This document shows positions 1-7,618 of a stretch of 10,580 nt of DNA, piece by piece. The DNA comes from Syntrophaceae bacterium UBA4059 (GTDB taxonomy: Bacteria > Desulfobacterota > Syntrophia > Syntrophales > Smithellaceae), in contig DFZJ01000145.1 in assembly GCA_002382045.1 (NCBI GenBank), forward strand, positions 20,101-30,680, given 5' to 3'. Position 1 is the first letter of the stretch; each line of letters opens with the position of its first letter. The notes beneath the pieces were generated by a model, which saw nothing but the letters and a program-made list of their open reading frames with translations, was not told the origin of the DNA and searched no databases. The position numbers were made by a program, and so were the translations under genes.

Positions 1-348
1 AGAAGAGAATAAATTCATCCTGACCCTGGGAGAAGGGATTGCTTGCATTTCTTTCCGCTTATGCTACATTTACCCAGAGGTTTATACTTGTGATAAGAGA
101 TTTTAAGTCATTTTGCTATCGCAATTCTTCGTTTCTTCTTCAGCCTGGTGTTATCGTATCCATTTCCTGTGCTATCCCAAAATATTGTTCCAATGCGCAG
201 ATGCCGCGGCAGAATCTTTTAACAACGTCATTTCAAATCATGATAAGTTATAATGATTTTATTCATTACAATTTATCTTCAGTCATTTATGGCAAGAAAA
301 CGTCTTTTAACAACCTAATCACGGAAACAATTTATCAGGAGGACAATT
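1..348. other. AT-rich leader region without a supported gene
   Basis: No convincing gene is visible here. The longest + strand open frame starts at 39 but runs out of frame into the flavoprotein gene, has no plausible ribosome binding site and shows no recognisable protein character. What the stretch does hold is a consensus -10 box inside an inverted repeat (242-277), two copies of a 12-bp direct repeat (215-226 and 303-314), and the Shine-Dalgarno sequence of the next gene. It reads as a regulatory region. Confidence 0.6.
242..277 (+). promoter_or_regulatory. Inverted repeat overlapping a consensus -10 box; candidate operator and promoter of the flavoprotein gene
   Basis: Two 15-nt arms (242-256 and 263-277) match as inverted repeats at 13 of 15 positions around a 6-nt spacer. 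One of the two mismatches would be a G-U wobble in RNA. The left arm contains a perfect TATAAT at 249-254. No good -35 box lies at normal spacing, which would suit an activated or weak promoter. The arms are A/T-rich and no U-tract follows, so this is unlikely to be a terminator. A dimeric repressor bound here would cover the -10 box. The element lies about 70-105 bp upstream of the start codon at 349. Confidence 0.4.
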
Positions 349-1911
349 ATGGCAGAAGACAAAAAAATCACAAACTCATTAACCAGAAGGAATTTCATAA
401 AATCCGCAGGCACTGTGGCGGCTGTTGCCGGGCTGGCTTCAAGCGGCGTGGCTTTGACGCCCTGGAAAGCGGAAGCGGCCGCCTTGCCGAAAAAGTGGGA
501 CGAAACCTATGACGTTGTGGTCGTCGGCAGCGGTTTTGCGGGTCTGGCTGCTGCTTATGAAGCAAAGAAGGCCGGGGCATCCGTCGTCGTTTTAGAAAAA
601 ATGCGCACGCCGGGCGGAAACTCGATCATCAACGGCGGTGTAATCTCCGCGGCAGGATCCCCCATGGAAGCTAAAGAAGGCGTCAAAGATTCACCGGAAC
701 TGCTGCTTAAAGATATGCTGACAGCCGGCTTGAATTTAAATCATGTGGAACTGGCCAAGATGGTTGCTGACAATTCCAACGCAACCGTTCAGTGGACCAT
801 GACGGAGCTGGGTGTTCAGTATAAGGACAAATTGTCACAGGAAGGCGGGCACTCTGTTCCCCGCATGTACAGCACTTACAATCAGAGTGGTTCAGCCATT
901 GTCACCCGACAGCTGGTTAAATTAAAAGAGTTGGGAGTGGCGCCCAAAACACAAAGTTTTCTGACGCAATTATACCGCGACGTTGACGGACGGGTCAAAG
1001 GTGTTCAGATTCGGGAAAAATATGTTTTCCCCAACAACGACAGTGGAAAAATAAAAAACATCAAAGCCAGAAAAGCCGTCGTTCTGGCAACGGGTGGTTT
1101 CGGCAATGATATTGCTTTCCGAACCATCCAGGATCCCCGTCTGGTCGCCGAGTTTCCGAGCACCAATCAACCGGGCGCCACGGCGGAAGCCCTGCGGGAA
1201 GCCCTGCGCGTTGGCTGCACACCCGTGCAATTATCCTGGATCCAGCTTGGACCTTGGGGAAGTCCCGATGAAAAAGGCATGGGACTGTCACCTTTCTTCG
1301 CGCAGCTCTGCGGTGCAATGTATGGCCTCTGGGTTGATACGAAAACCGGCAAACGCTTTGTTAATGAACTGGCCGACCGGAAGATCCGCGCCGATGCCAT
1401 CATCCGGGTGGGAAATAAGTGCATTGCCTTCACGGATGCCGCCGGTTATGCTTTCGGCCAGAAAGCCATTGCGGAAGCCATGCCTAAATTGATGGAAAGA
1501 GGCGTTGTGAAGAAATACGAAACGCTGGAAGACATGGCGGCAGCCCATAACTGCCCCGTAGAGCCCCTCAAGGCAACCGTCGAGAAATTTAACAAAGGCG
1601 TGCTGGCGGGCAAAGATGAAGAATGGGGCCGTTATTTACAGAAGAATCAAAAACCGCTCGGCCCCGGCCCCTGGTACGCTTTACGACTCACGCCGAAAGT
1701 TCATCACACCATGGGTGGCATCAACATGAACACGAAAGCGCAGGCGACGGACGTCATGACGGATAAACCCATTCCGGGATTATACGCAGCCGGTGAAGTC
1801 ACGGGCGGCGTGCACGGTGCGGTCCGGCTGGGCAGTTGCGCCACACTCGATTGCCTGATTTTCGGCCGTATTGCCGGACAAAATGCGGCGGCGGAGAAAG
1901 CTTGGGGTTAA
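349..1911 (+). CDS. Tat-exported FAD-dependent oxidoreductase, flavocytochrome c / fumarate reductase flavoprotein family
   Basis: Probable periplasmic flavoprotein that reduces an enoate-type substrate, or catalyses the reverse reaction. The start is fixed by AGGAGG at 337-342, six bases before ATG. Residues 12-18 (TRRNFIK) form a twin-arginine motif, followed by a hydrophobic stretch and an Ala-rich cleavage region near 41-45. The FAD-binding Rossmann motif GSGFAG is at 60-65, with the acidic residue ending the second strand at E83. Family active-site elements are present: an Arg in the ADRK segment (R344, the likely proton-donor position), HHTMGG at 452-457, and R493 in the C-terminal GGVHGAVRLG segment. 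The QAHP motif of true fumarate reductases reads QLGP here (299-302), so the substrate is probably not fumarate. No haem-binding CXXCH motif is present, so electrons must come from a separate partner. The gene stands alone between its own leader and a strong terminator. Family assignment is firm; substrate is unknown. Confidence 0.9.
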   Translation: MAEDKKITNSLTRRNFIKSAGTVAAVAGLASSGVALTPWKAEAAALPKKWDETYDVVVVGSGFAGLAAAYEAKKAGASVVVLEKMRTPGGNSIINGGVISAAGSPMEAKEGVKDSPELLLKDMLTAGLNLNHVELAKMVADNSNATVQWTMTELGVQYKDKLSQEGGHSVPRMYSTYNQSGSAIVTRQLVKLKELGVAPKTQSFLTQLYRDVDGRVKGVQIREKYVFPNNDSGKIKNIKARKAVVLATGGFGNDIAFRTIQDPRLVAEFPSTNQPGATAEALREALRVGCTPVQLSWIQLGPWGSPDEKGMGLSPFFAQLCGAMYGLWVDTKTGKRFVNELADRKIRADAIIRVGNKCIAFTDAAGYAFGQKAIAEAMPKLMERGVVKKYETLEDMAAAHNCPVEPLKATVEKFNKGVLAGKDEEWGRYLQKNQKPLGPGPWYALRLTPKVHHTMGGINMNTKAQATDVMTDKPIPGLYAAGEVTGGVHGAVRLGSCATLDCLIFGRIAGQNAAAEKAWG

Positions 1912-1965
1912 AACTTTATCATTCCCGATCGCCTGACAAAAGATCAGGAGGGATGCCTTGAAAAC

Positions 1966-2005
1966 AAAAGAGCCCTTCCGGATGAACCGGTGAGGGCTCT
2001 TTTTG
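1966..2005 (+). terminator. Rho-independent terminator after the flavoprotein gene
   Basis: An 11-bp stem pairs 1966-1976 with 1993-2003. Its core is AGAGCCCT / AGGGCTCT, and a further CCGG/CCGG pairing (1978-1981 with 1987-1990) closes the loop. A run of five T follows from 2000. The A-run on the left arm would give a T-run on the other strand, so it could work in both directions. It separates the flavoprotein gene from the plsC operon and argues against plsC starting upstream of about 2006. Confidence 0.85.
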
Positions 2006-2073
2006 TACGGATTCCGGCCGTCCATCAAACGGCTGAAAAATATTTCATATTCATGGATTGTCCTTTTTCACTG

Positions 2074-2102
2074 TTGACTTCAACTGCGTTATCAAGTAAA
2101 AA
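2074..2102 (+). promoter_or_regulatory. Candidate sigma-70 promoter of the plsC-ftsK-rimO operon
   Basis: TTGACT at 2074-2079 matches the -35 consensus at 5 of 6 positions. A 17-nt spacer leads to TAAAAA at 2097-2102, which matches the -10 consensus at 4 of 6. It lies between the terminator at 1966-2005 and the chosen plsC start at 2146, where a promoter is expected. Confidence 0.4.
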
Positions 2103-2145
2103 AATAGCATCAATATCAGGCAATCCGATCAAGGAAAGAACGCAG

Positions 2146-2907
2146 ATGATTCGTTCGGCACTGTTAGTTACATTGGGCATAGCAATTACGGCATTTTTTT
2201 CATTCTGGTCTGTCGTCTTTTCTTTTTTTAACAACGCGGAAAATAATGTTCATAAAGTAGCCAGCATCTGGGCCAGGATCCTGCTGATTCTCAGCAGTAC
2301 CAAGGTCGAGGTCATCGGCAGTGAAAATGTACTGCGGGGCAAACCGCAGGTGTTTATGGCCAACCATCAGAGTGATTTTGACATTTTGATTACGCTGGCG
2401 CATCTTCCGGGACAGTTTCGCTGGATTGCCAAAAAAGAATTATTCGCAATCCCCGTCTTCGGTCAGGCTATGAAAAGCGCGGGCTATATTGAAATCGACC
2501 GGCAAAATCACGAAAAGGCCCTGCAAAGCCTTGATCTGGCAGCGCTGCGTATCCGGCAGGGAAAGTCCGTCATGACGTTTCCGGAGGGCGCCCGCAGCCG
2601 CAACGGCGAAATTAAAACTTTCAAGCCGGGGACCTTTTACCTGGCGATACAATCCGGTGCGCCGATTGTTCCGATCAGCATCGTCGGCAGCGGCGACATC
2701 ATGCCCAAGCGGTCGCTCAAAATTAAACCGGGCAGAATCAAACTGGTTATCGGCAAGCCGATAGATGTTAAAACCTACACATTGGAAAACCGGCAGGAGT
2801 TGATTGATAATGTCCGGCAGGTCATTATTGAAAATTATAACCTTTATCGGAATACCGGCGCGGCAAACATCAAGGATGTCCAGCCGGAAATGAAAACGGC
2901 GCTTTAA
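2146..2907 (+). CDS. plsC: 1-acyl-sn-glycerol-3-phosphate acyltransferase (PlsC family)
   Basis: Membrane acyltransferase that adds the second acyl chain to lysophosphatidic acid, giving phosphatidic acid for phospholipid synthesis. With the ATG at 2146 the protein has 253 residues, usual for the family. It begins with a hydrophobic anchor (about residues 3-27). AAGGA at 2131-2135 is a fair ribosome binding site. The open frame extends upstream to 1990, but that would start inside the terminator hairpin and add a non-conserved stretch, so the ATG is preferred. Acyltransferase block I is NHQSDFD at 73-79, with the HX4D pair H74 and D79. Block III is FPEGARSR at 145-152, and the PIVPISIVGSG segment fits block IV. 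The stop overlaps the ftsK start by one base, so the two are co-transcribed and probably translationally coupled. Related lysophospholipid acyltransferases share these motifs, so exact acceptor specificity is inferred. Confidence 0.9.
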   Translation: MIRSALLVTLGIAITAFFSFWSVVFSFFNNAENNVHKVASIWARILLILSSTKVEVIGSENVLRGKPQVFMANHQSDFDILITLAHLPGQFRWIAKKELFAIPVFGQAMKSAGYIEIDRQNHEKALQSLDLAALRIRQGKSVMTFPEGARSRNGEIKTFKPGTFYLAIQSGAPIVPISIVGSGDIMPKRSLKIKPGRIKLVIGKPIDVKTYTLENRQELIDNVRQVIIENYNLYRNTGAANIKDVQPEMKTAL

Positions 2908-5153
2908 TGGAAGAAAACTCCCAGGATCATCCCCATAAACGGATCAGAGAGATTAAAGGCGTTATCTGTCTCGGGCTGTCGCTGTTTCTCTTCCTGTGCC
3001 TTTTTTCCTTCTCGCCTGCTGATCCGTCCCCTATGAAATTCATCGGGGACGCCCAATCTACACACAACCTCACGGGCATCGTCGGCTCCTATATCGCCGG
3101 TTGGATGATCTTTCTCCTGGGGTTTGCCTCTTTTCTTCTGCCTATCGCCCTCCTGGCCTTAGCGTTTCAATATTTTCTGCGGCCGTCTTTTGTGATGGAA
3201 GCTCAGCGTTTTTTCGGTTTCCTGTTTTTTACGCTGTCTTGTGCCGGTCTTTTCAGTTCCGTGATCAATGGGGGCATGACCGCTTACGGAGAAAAGCTCA
3301 GTGTAGGGGCGGGCGGAGAGATCGGCAGGGGTATTGTCCGCTTCCTGCTTGTCTATTTCAATCCGGCGGGCACCTATATTATTTTGATCGTCATTGCTAT
3401 TGTCGCGCTCTTTTTTATCATTGAGTTCTCCCTCGTGTCGGTAACGGAACGTCTTTCTCAGTGGACCCATGGTCTGTTGAAATCCATCAAAGCATACGTC
3501 ACGTCTTTTTATGCCGGATTATTTTCCCGTTTGAAAACAGAAAATAATCCGCCGCCCATCATCGAAGAAATGGAGCCAACGCCGAAAAAATCAAAACCAA
3601 AGAAAATCGAACAGACGCATTTTGATTTTTCAAAACTCAAATCCGACGGCCGATTTCAGTTGCCGCCTTTCACCCTGCTGGCAGTGGCGCCCCAAAAGGA
3701 CACCCGCGTCAAACGCGATCACCTGGTGACCAATTCGCGCATCCTGGAAAAGAAGCTGGCGGATTTCGGCGTCGAGGCGCGTGTCGTGGAAGTCATGCCC
3801 GGCCCGGTCATTACCATGTATGAACTGGAACCGGCGTCCGGTGTGAAAATAAACCGCATTACCAATCTGGCCGACGATCTGGCGCTGGCCCTGATGGCGC
3901 CCAGCATCCGGATTCTGGCGCCCATTCCCGGCAAATCCGTCATCGGCATTGAAATTCCCAACCTTAAAAGAGATTCGGTTTTTCTCAAGGATGTTCTGGA
4001 CAATGACGCCTTTACCAAGTCATCCCTGCGTCTGCCCATCGCGCTGGGCGTCGATTTTGTTGGCACGCCGGTCATCGCCGATCTGGCCAAAATGCCGCAT
4101 CTGCTCATTGCCGGAACCACCGGTTCCGGTAAAAGCGTTGCGCTCAATGCCATGATTTGCAGCATTCTTTTCAAGGCGCAGCCGGACGACATCAAGTTTC
4201 TGATGGTCGATCCCAAACGTCTCGAACTGTCTTCCTATGAAGGCATTCCACACCTGATGCACCCCGTGGTGGTGGACCCGAAAAAAGCCTCACAGGTTTT
4301 GCGCTGGACTGTCGAAGAAATGGAACGCCGCTATAAAGTCATCAGCGCCATGGGCGTGAAAAGCATCGACGCCTATAACGAAATGATTCTGACCAGCCCC
4401 AAAAGCAAGGCAGCGGCGGTTAAGGATTTGAAATCTGAAACCGCACCAGATGCCGACGAGGCGGAAGGGTCCTCTAAAAGCAATCCGTCCTTCCAGCACG
4501 TCAAACTTCCTTATATTGTCGTGGTGATTGATGAACTGGCCGACTTGATGATGGTCGCATCGCGCGACGTGGAAGAATCGCTGACGAGGCTCGCTCAGAT
4601 GGCGCGGGCGGCGGGCATTCACCTGATTCTCGCCACACAGCGGCCTTCCGTGGACGTTATCACGGGACTTATCAAGGCTAACTTTCCCACGCGGATTTCC
4701 TTCAAGGTCTCCTCCAAAATTGACTCGCGCACCATTATTGATCAACCGGGCGCGGAACAATTGCTGGGTGCAGGTGATATGCTCTTCATTCCGCCGGGCA
4801 CATCCAAACTCACCCGCATCCACGGCGCGTATCTGTCGGACGCGGAAATATCGCGCATTGTCGATTTCATCAAAATGCAGGCACAGCCGACCTATGACGC
4901 CTCGATTGAGAAATTTGAATTTGAGTCCGCCCAGACTAGGGCAGATGAAGACGGCTATGATGAAAAGTATGATGAAGCCGTCGCCCTGGTGGGCGAACTT
5001 GGACAAGCTTCCATCTCACTGGTCCAGCGCTACATGAAAATCGGTTATAACCGCGCCGCGCGCATGATCGAACAGATGGAGCGAGAAGGGATCGTCGGCC
5101 CGTCCGACGGCGCGAAACCACGCAAAGTCCTTATCAGAAAGCTTCCCCAGTGA
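2907..5153 (+). CDS. ftsK: DNA translocase FtsK/SpoIIIE family
   Basis: Septum-anchored, ATP-driven double-stranded DNA pump that clears and resolves chromosome ends during division. The 748 residues make this the short, SpoIIIE-like form without the long linker of E. coli FtsK. The N-terminal region has about four membrane segments (roughly 17-36, 57-90, 98-118 and 155-178), followed by a charged Pro/Lys-rich linker (about 210-235). The motor domain carries Walker A GTTGSGKS at 403-410 and Walker B ending in D542-E543 (VVVIDELADLM). The C-terminal winged-helix gamma domain (about 684-748) would read KOPS-type polarity sequences and, in known systems, contacts XerD. A low-complexity insert of about 34 residues (498-531) sits just before Walker B. 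The start codon overlaps the plsC stop by one base, and the stop overlaps the GTG start of rimO by four. Confidence 0.95.
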   Translation: MEENSQDHPHKRIREIKGVICLGLSLFLFLCLFSFSPADPSPMKFIGDAQSTHNLTGIVGSYIAGWMIFLLGFASFLLPIALLALAFQYFLRPSFVMEAQRFFGFLFFTLSCAGLFSSVINGGMTAYGEKLSVGAGGEIGRGIVRFLLVYFNPAGTYIILIVIAIVALFFIIEFSLVSVTERLSQWTHGLLKSIKAYVTSFYAGLFSRLKTENNPPPIIEEMEPTPKKSKPKKIEQTHFDFSKLKSDGRFQLPPFTLLAVAPQKDTRVKRDHLVTNSRILEKKLADFGVEARVVEVMPGPVITMYELEPASGVKINRITNLADDLALALMAPSIRILAPIPGKSVIGIEIPNLKRDSVFLKDVLDNDAFTKSSLRLPIALGVDFVGTPVIADLAKMPHLLIAGTTGSGKSVALNAMICSILFKAQPDDIKFLMVDPKRLELSSYEGIPHLMHPVVVDPKKASQVLRWTVEEMERRYKVISAMGVKSIDAYNEMILTSPKSKAAAVKDLKSETAPDADEAEGSSKSNPSFQHVKLPYIVVVIDELADLMMVASRDVEESLTRLAQMARAAGIHLILATQRPSVDVITGLIKANFPTRISFKVSSKIDSRTIIDQPGAEQLLGAGDMLFIPPGTSKLTRIHGAYLSDAEISRIVDFIKMQAQPTYDASIEKFEFESAQTRADEDGYDEKYDEAVALVGELGQASISLVQRYMKIGYNRAARMIEQMEREGIVGPSDGAKPRKVLIRKLPQ

Positions 5154-6499
5154 AAAAGACTTTCCCCTCCAGACTGCACATTATTTCTCTGGGCTGCTCC
5201 AAGAATCTGGTTGACTCGGAAGTCATGGGCGGCCTGGCCCGATCATCCGGCATGACGATTGTGGAGAGTCCTGATGATGCCGATGTCGTCATCGTCAACA
5301 CCTGTGGCTTTATTCAGCCGGCCAAGGAAGAGGCGCTGGACATCATCCTGACGCTTGCCCACGGAAAAAAGAAAAGCGGGCGCAACCTGAAGCTGGTGGT
5401 CGCCGGCTGCCTGGCGCAGCGCTACGCAAAAGAATTGAAAAACGAAATTCCCGAAGTCGATTTATTTATCGGCACGGGAGAAGTCGGCCGCATCGTCAGG
5501 CATTTGCAAAGTTTAAGCGAAGCAAAGCCACGCCGCACCGTCGTTTGCTCCAAACCGGATTTCCTGATGACGTCGCAGCATGAGCGGATTTTATCTTCCA
5601 AATCCGTCACCGCCTATTTGAAAATTTCGGACGGCTGTTCCAACTGCTGCACCTACTGCGCGATTCCATCCATTCGCGGCCGCGCCCGCAGCCGCCAGCC
5701 CGACGATATTCTGCGCGAAGCGCAAAACCTTGTGGCGCGGGGCATCAGGGAAATCATCCTGATCGGTCAGGATACAACCGCTTATGGCCGTGATTTAAAA
5801 ACGCGGCCAAAGCTTTCCGGTCTTTTATCCGATCTGGCAGGGCTTTCCGGTCTTCGCTGGCTGCGCCTGCTTTATGCACATCCGGCGCATATCACAACCG
5901 ATGTGCTGGAAGCCATGAACGACCACAAAACCGTCTGCCGTTATCTTGATCTGCCCGTGCAGCATATTGACGATGCGATCCTTGCCGCCATGCACCGCAA
6001 GGTCGGTGCCGCGCGCATTGCGCAAATGATCAGCGATGCCCGGCGCATCATCCCCGGCGTTGCGCTCCGTACATCAATCATCGTGGGTTTTCCGGGAGAA
6101 ACGCAAAAGCGGTTTGAACGTCTGCTCGACTTCGTGCGCGAAACCCGCTTTGATCACCTGGGTGTCTTTACCTATTCGCGCGAAGAAGGCACGGCCGCGG
6201 CATCGCAACCATCTCGCATTTCAGAAAAAGAGAAGGAACGCCGGCGGGAGATCATCATGAACGAGCAGGCTGATATTTCTCATGTCATCAATGCTACGCT
6301 CATCGGGTCGACACAGGAGGTTTTGATCGAAGAAACAAGCGACCGCGAAGGCTACGCCTTAATCGGGCGCTGCCGCCGGCAGGCTCCGGAAATCGACGGC
6401 GTCACGTACATCAAAGACGCTAACGCCAAAATCGGCAGAATGGTAAAATGCATGATCACAGCCGCGGATCATTACGACCTGTTCGGCGAAATACTGTAA
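5150..6499 (+). CDS. rimO: Ribosomal protein S12 methylthiotransferase RimO
   Basis: Radical-SAM enzyme that adds a methylthio group to a conserved aspartate of ribosomal protein S12. At 449 residues it has the family's full length. The start is GTG, overlapping the ftsK stop by four bases (GTGA); a weak purine-rich stretch lies upstream, so coupling to ftsK translation is likely. The N-terminal methylthiotransferase domain has the three Cys ligands of the auxiliary cluster (C16 in LGCSKNLVDSE, C52 in NTCGF, C87 in AGCLAQRY). The radical-SAM CX3CX2C motif is C163, C167 and C170, followed by AIPSIRGRARSR. The LGCSKNLVDSE and IPSIRG signatures separate RimO from the tRNA enzymes MiaB and MtaB. 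A TRAM-like C-terminal domain (about 385-449) ends in DHYDLFGEIL. Confidence 0.95.
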   Translation: MKKTFPSRLHIISLGCSKNLVDSEVMGGLARSSGMTIVESPDDADVVIVNTCGFIQPAKEEALDIILTLAHGKKKSGRNLKLVVAGCLAQRYAKELKNEIPEVDLFIGTGEVGRIVRHLQSLSEAKPRRTVVCSKPDFLMTSQHERILSSKSVTAYLKISDGCSNCCTYCAIPSIRGRARSRQPDDILREAQNLVARGIREIILIGQDTTAYGRDLKTRPKLSGLLSDLAGLSGLRWLRLLYAHPAHITTDVLEAMNDHKTVCRYLDLPVQHIDDAILAAMHRKVGAARIAQMISDARRIIPGVALRTSIIVGFPGETQKRFERLLDFVRETRFDHLGVFTYSREEGTAAASQPSRISEKEKERRREIIMNEQADISHVINATLIGSTQEVLIEETSDREGYALIGRCRRQAPEIDGVTYIKDANAKIGRMVKCMITAADHYDLFGEIL

Positions 6500-6506
6500 A
6501 TCTTAT

Positions 6507-6533
6507 TTGACAATCATGCATTTCCCATATAGT
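6507..6533 (+). promoter_or_regulatory. Candidate sigma-70 promoter of the polyprenyl synthase gene
   Basis: A perfect -35 box TTGACA (6507-6512) is followed after a 15-nt spacer by TATAGT (6528-6533), 5 of 6 to the -10 consensus. The spacer is shorter than the usual 16-18. It lies in the 66-bp gap after rimO and would give a leader of only about 25 nt before the ATG at 6566. The gene could therefore be transcribed both from here and by read-through from rimO. Confidence 0.45.
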
Positions 6534-6565
6534 TTTATCCAAATATTTCCGGGGTCCAGATAATT

Positions 6566-7540
6566 ATGCAAATTTCCGATGTCTTCGCCGCCTATGCTGA
6601 TGAGATGCGCCAAATCGAGGTGCATCTCGGCCGCTATATCACGTCCGATGTTAAAATGATTCCGGAAGTCGCTCATCACCTGATTGACAGCGGCGGCAAA
6701 CGCTTTCGTCCTCTGTTGCATTTGATCAGTTCCAGACTCTGTGGATATTCAGGAGAACACCGCTTTCCGCTTACGGCTGCCATTGAATTTATCCATACCG
6801 CCAGCCTCCTGCATGATGACGTGATTGATGAAGCGGTTATCCGCCGGGGCAAAACCTCCGCCAACAACCTCTGGGGAAACGCGGCCAGCGTTCTGGTCGG
6901 CGATTTTTTGTATTCCAAGGCCTTCAAGCTTTTGTCCGAAGTCGGTGATATTGCCATTGTTCAACTCATGTCGAAGATGACCAATATCATGTCGGAGGGC
7001 GAAGTCTTTCAATTAATGAAATGCGGCGATACCAGTCTGACCGAAGAGGAATATCTGAGTATTGTCGAGAAGAAAACCGCCGTGCTCATGTCCGCCGCCT
7101 GTGGAAGCGGCGCGGTGCTGGGCGGCGCATCGCAGGCCAAAATCGAAGCCCTTGAGCAATACGGCTGCAAAATCGGCATGGCTTTTCAGATCACCGACGA
7201 CACGCTGGACTATATGGCCAAGGAAGAAGATTTCGGCAAATCCATCGGCAAAGATCTGGAAGAAGGTAAAATGACGCTGCCGCTTATTTACACCCTGGTA
7301 AAATGCACCGACGCCGAACGCGGCATGATTCAAACAACCATCGAGCAAAAAGCTTTTTCTACAGATGCCATCCGGGATATATTCTCCTTAATACAAAAAT
7401 CCGGCGGCATTGACTATTCGCTCCAACGCGCGGAACAGTTCATCCGTGAAGCAAAAAACGGCTTAAAAGTCTTTGCCGATTGCCATGAAAAAGAACATCT
7501 TGACACCGTCGCAGAATATATTTTGTCGAGAAAAATTTAG
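6566..7540 (+). CDS. Long-chain (E)-polyprenyl diphosphate synthase
   Basis: Condenses isopentenyl diphosphate units with an allylic diphosphate to build an all-trans polyprenyl chain, most likely the quinone side chain (IspB-like). The 324 residues match octaprenyl/heptaprenyl synthases. The first aspartate-rich motif is DDVID at 84-88, preceded by FIHTASLLH and followed by a conserved RRG. The second is DDTLD at 211-215, preceded by FQIT. The fifth residue before the first motif is the small A79; short-chain synthases carry a bulky aromatic there, so a long product is likely, though exact length cannot be read off. The ATG at 6566 lacks a clear Shine-Dalgarno sequence. It follows rimO on the same strand after 66 bp with its own candidate promoter, and faces the caspase gene convergently. 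Confidence 0.9.
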   Translation: MQISDVFAAYADEMRQIEVHLGRYITSDVKMIPEVAHHLIDSGGKRFRPLLHLISSRLCGYSGEHRFPLTAAIEFIHTASLLHDDVIDEAVIRRGKTSANNLWGNAASVLVGDFLYSKAFKLLSEVGDIAIVQLMSKMTNIMSEGEVFQLMKCGDTSLTEEEYLSIVEKKTAVLMSAACGSGAVLGGASQAKIEALEQYGCKIGMAFQITDDTLDYMAKEEDFGKSIGKDLEEGKMTLPLIYTLVKCTDAERGMIQTTIEQKAFSTDAIRDIFSLIQKSGGIDYSLQRAEQFIREAKNGLKVFADCHEKEHLDTVAEYILSRKI

Positions 7541-7588
7541 TTTACGATATATTATTGAATTTGTCATAAAGGTCTGCAATATATCTAT

Positions 7589-7616
7589 AACGAGTTACAT
7601 ATCCCCATAACTCGTT
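7589..7616. terminator. Inverted repeat between convergent genes; possible bidirectional terminator
   Basis: Perfect 9-bp arms AACGAGTTA (7589-7597) and TAACTCGTT (7608-7616) flank a 10-nt loop. The repeat lies between the polyprenyl synthase stop (7540) and the caspase-gene stop (7619), where a shared terminator is expected. There is no proper U-tract on either strand, so intrinsic termination would be weak. An mRNA 3'-end stabilising hairpin is the alternative. Confidence 0.4.
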
Positions 7617-7618
7617 CA

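Noticed and set aside
39..512. 157-codon + strand frame across the leader
   Set aside because: It overlaps the start of the flavoprotein in another frame, ignores the strong Shine-Dalgarno at 337-342, and shows no protein family character.
1990..2145. Upstream extension of plsC to a start at 1990
   Set aside because: It would begin inside the terminator hairpin and lacks a ribosome binding site. The ATG at 2146 gives the usual family length and an N-terminal membrane anchor.
4290..5006. 238-codon - strand frame antisense to ftsK
   Set aside because: It is the shadow of a well-conserved coding region; the + strand frame carries Walker motifs, and the antisense product has no recognisable features.
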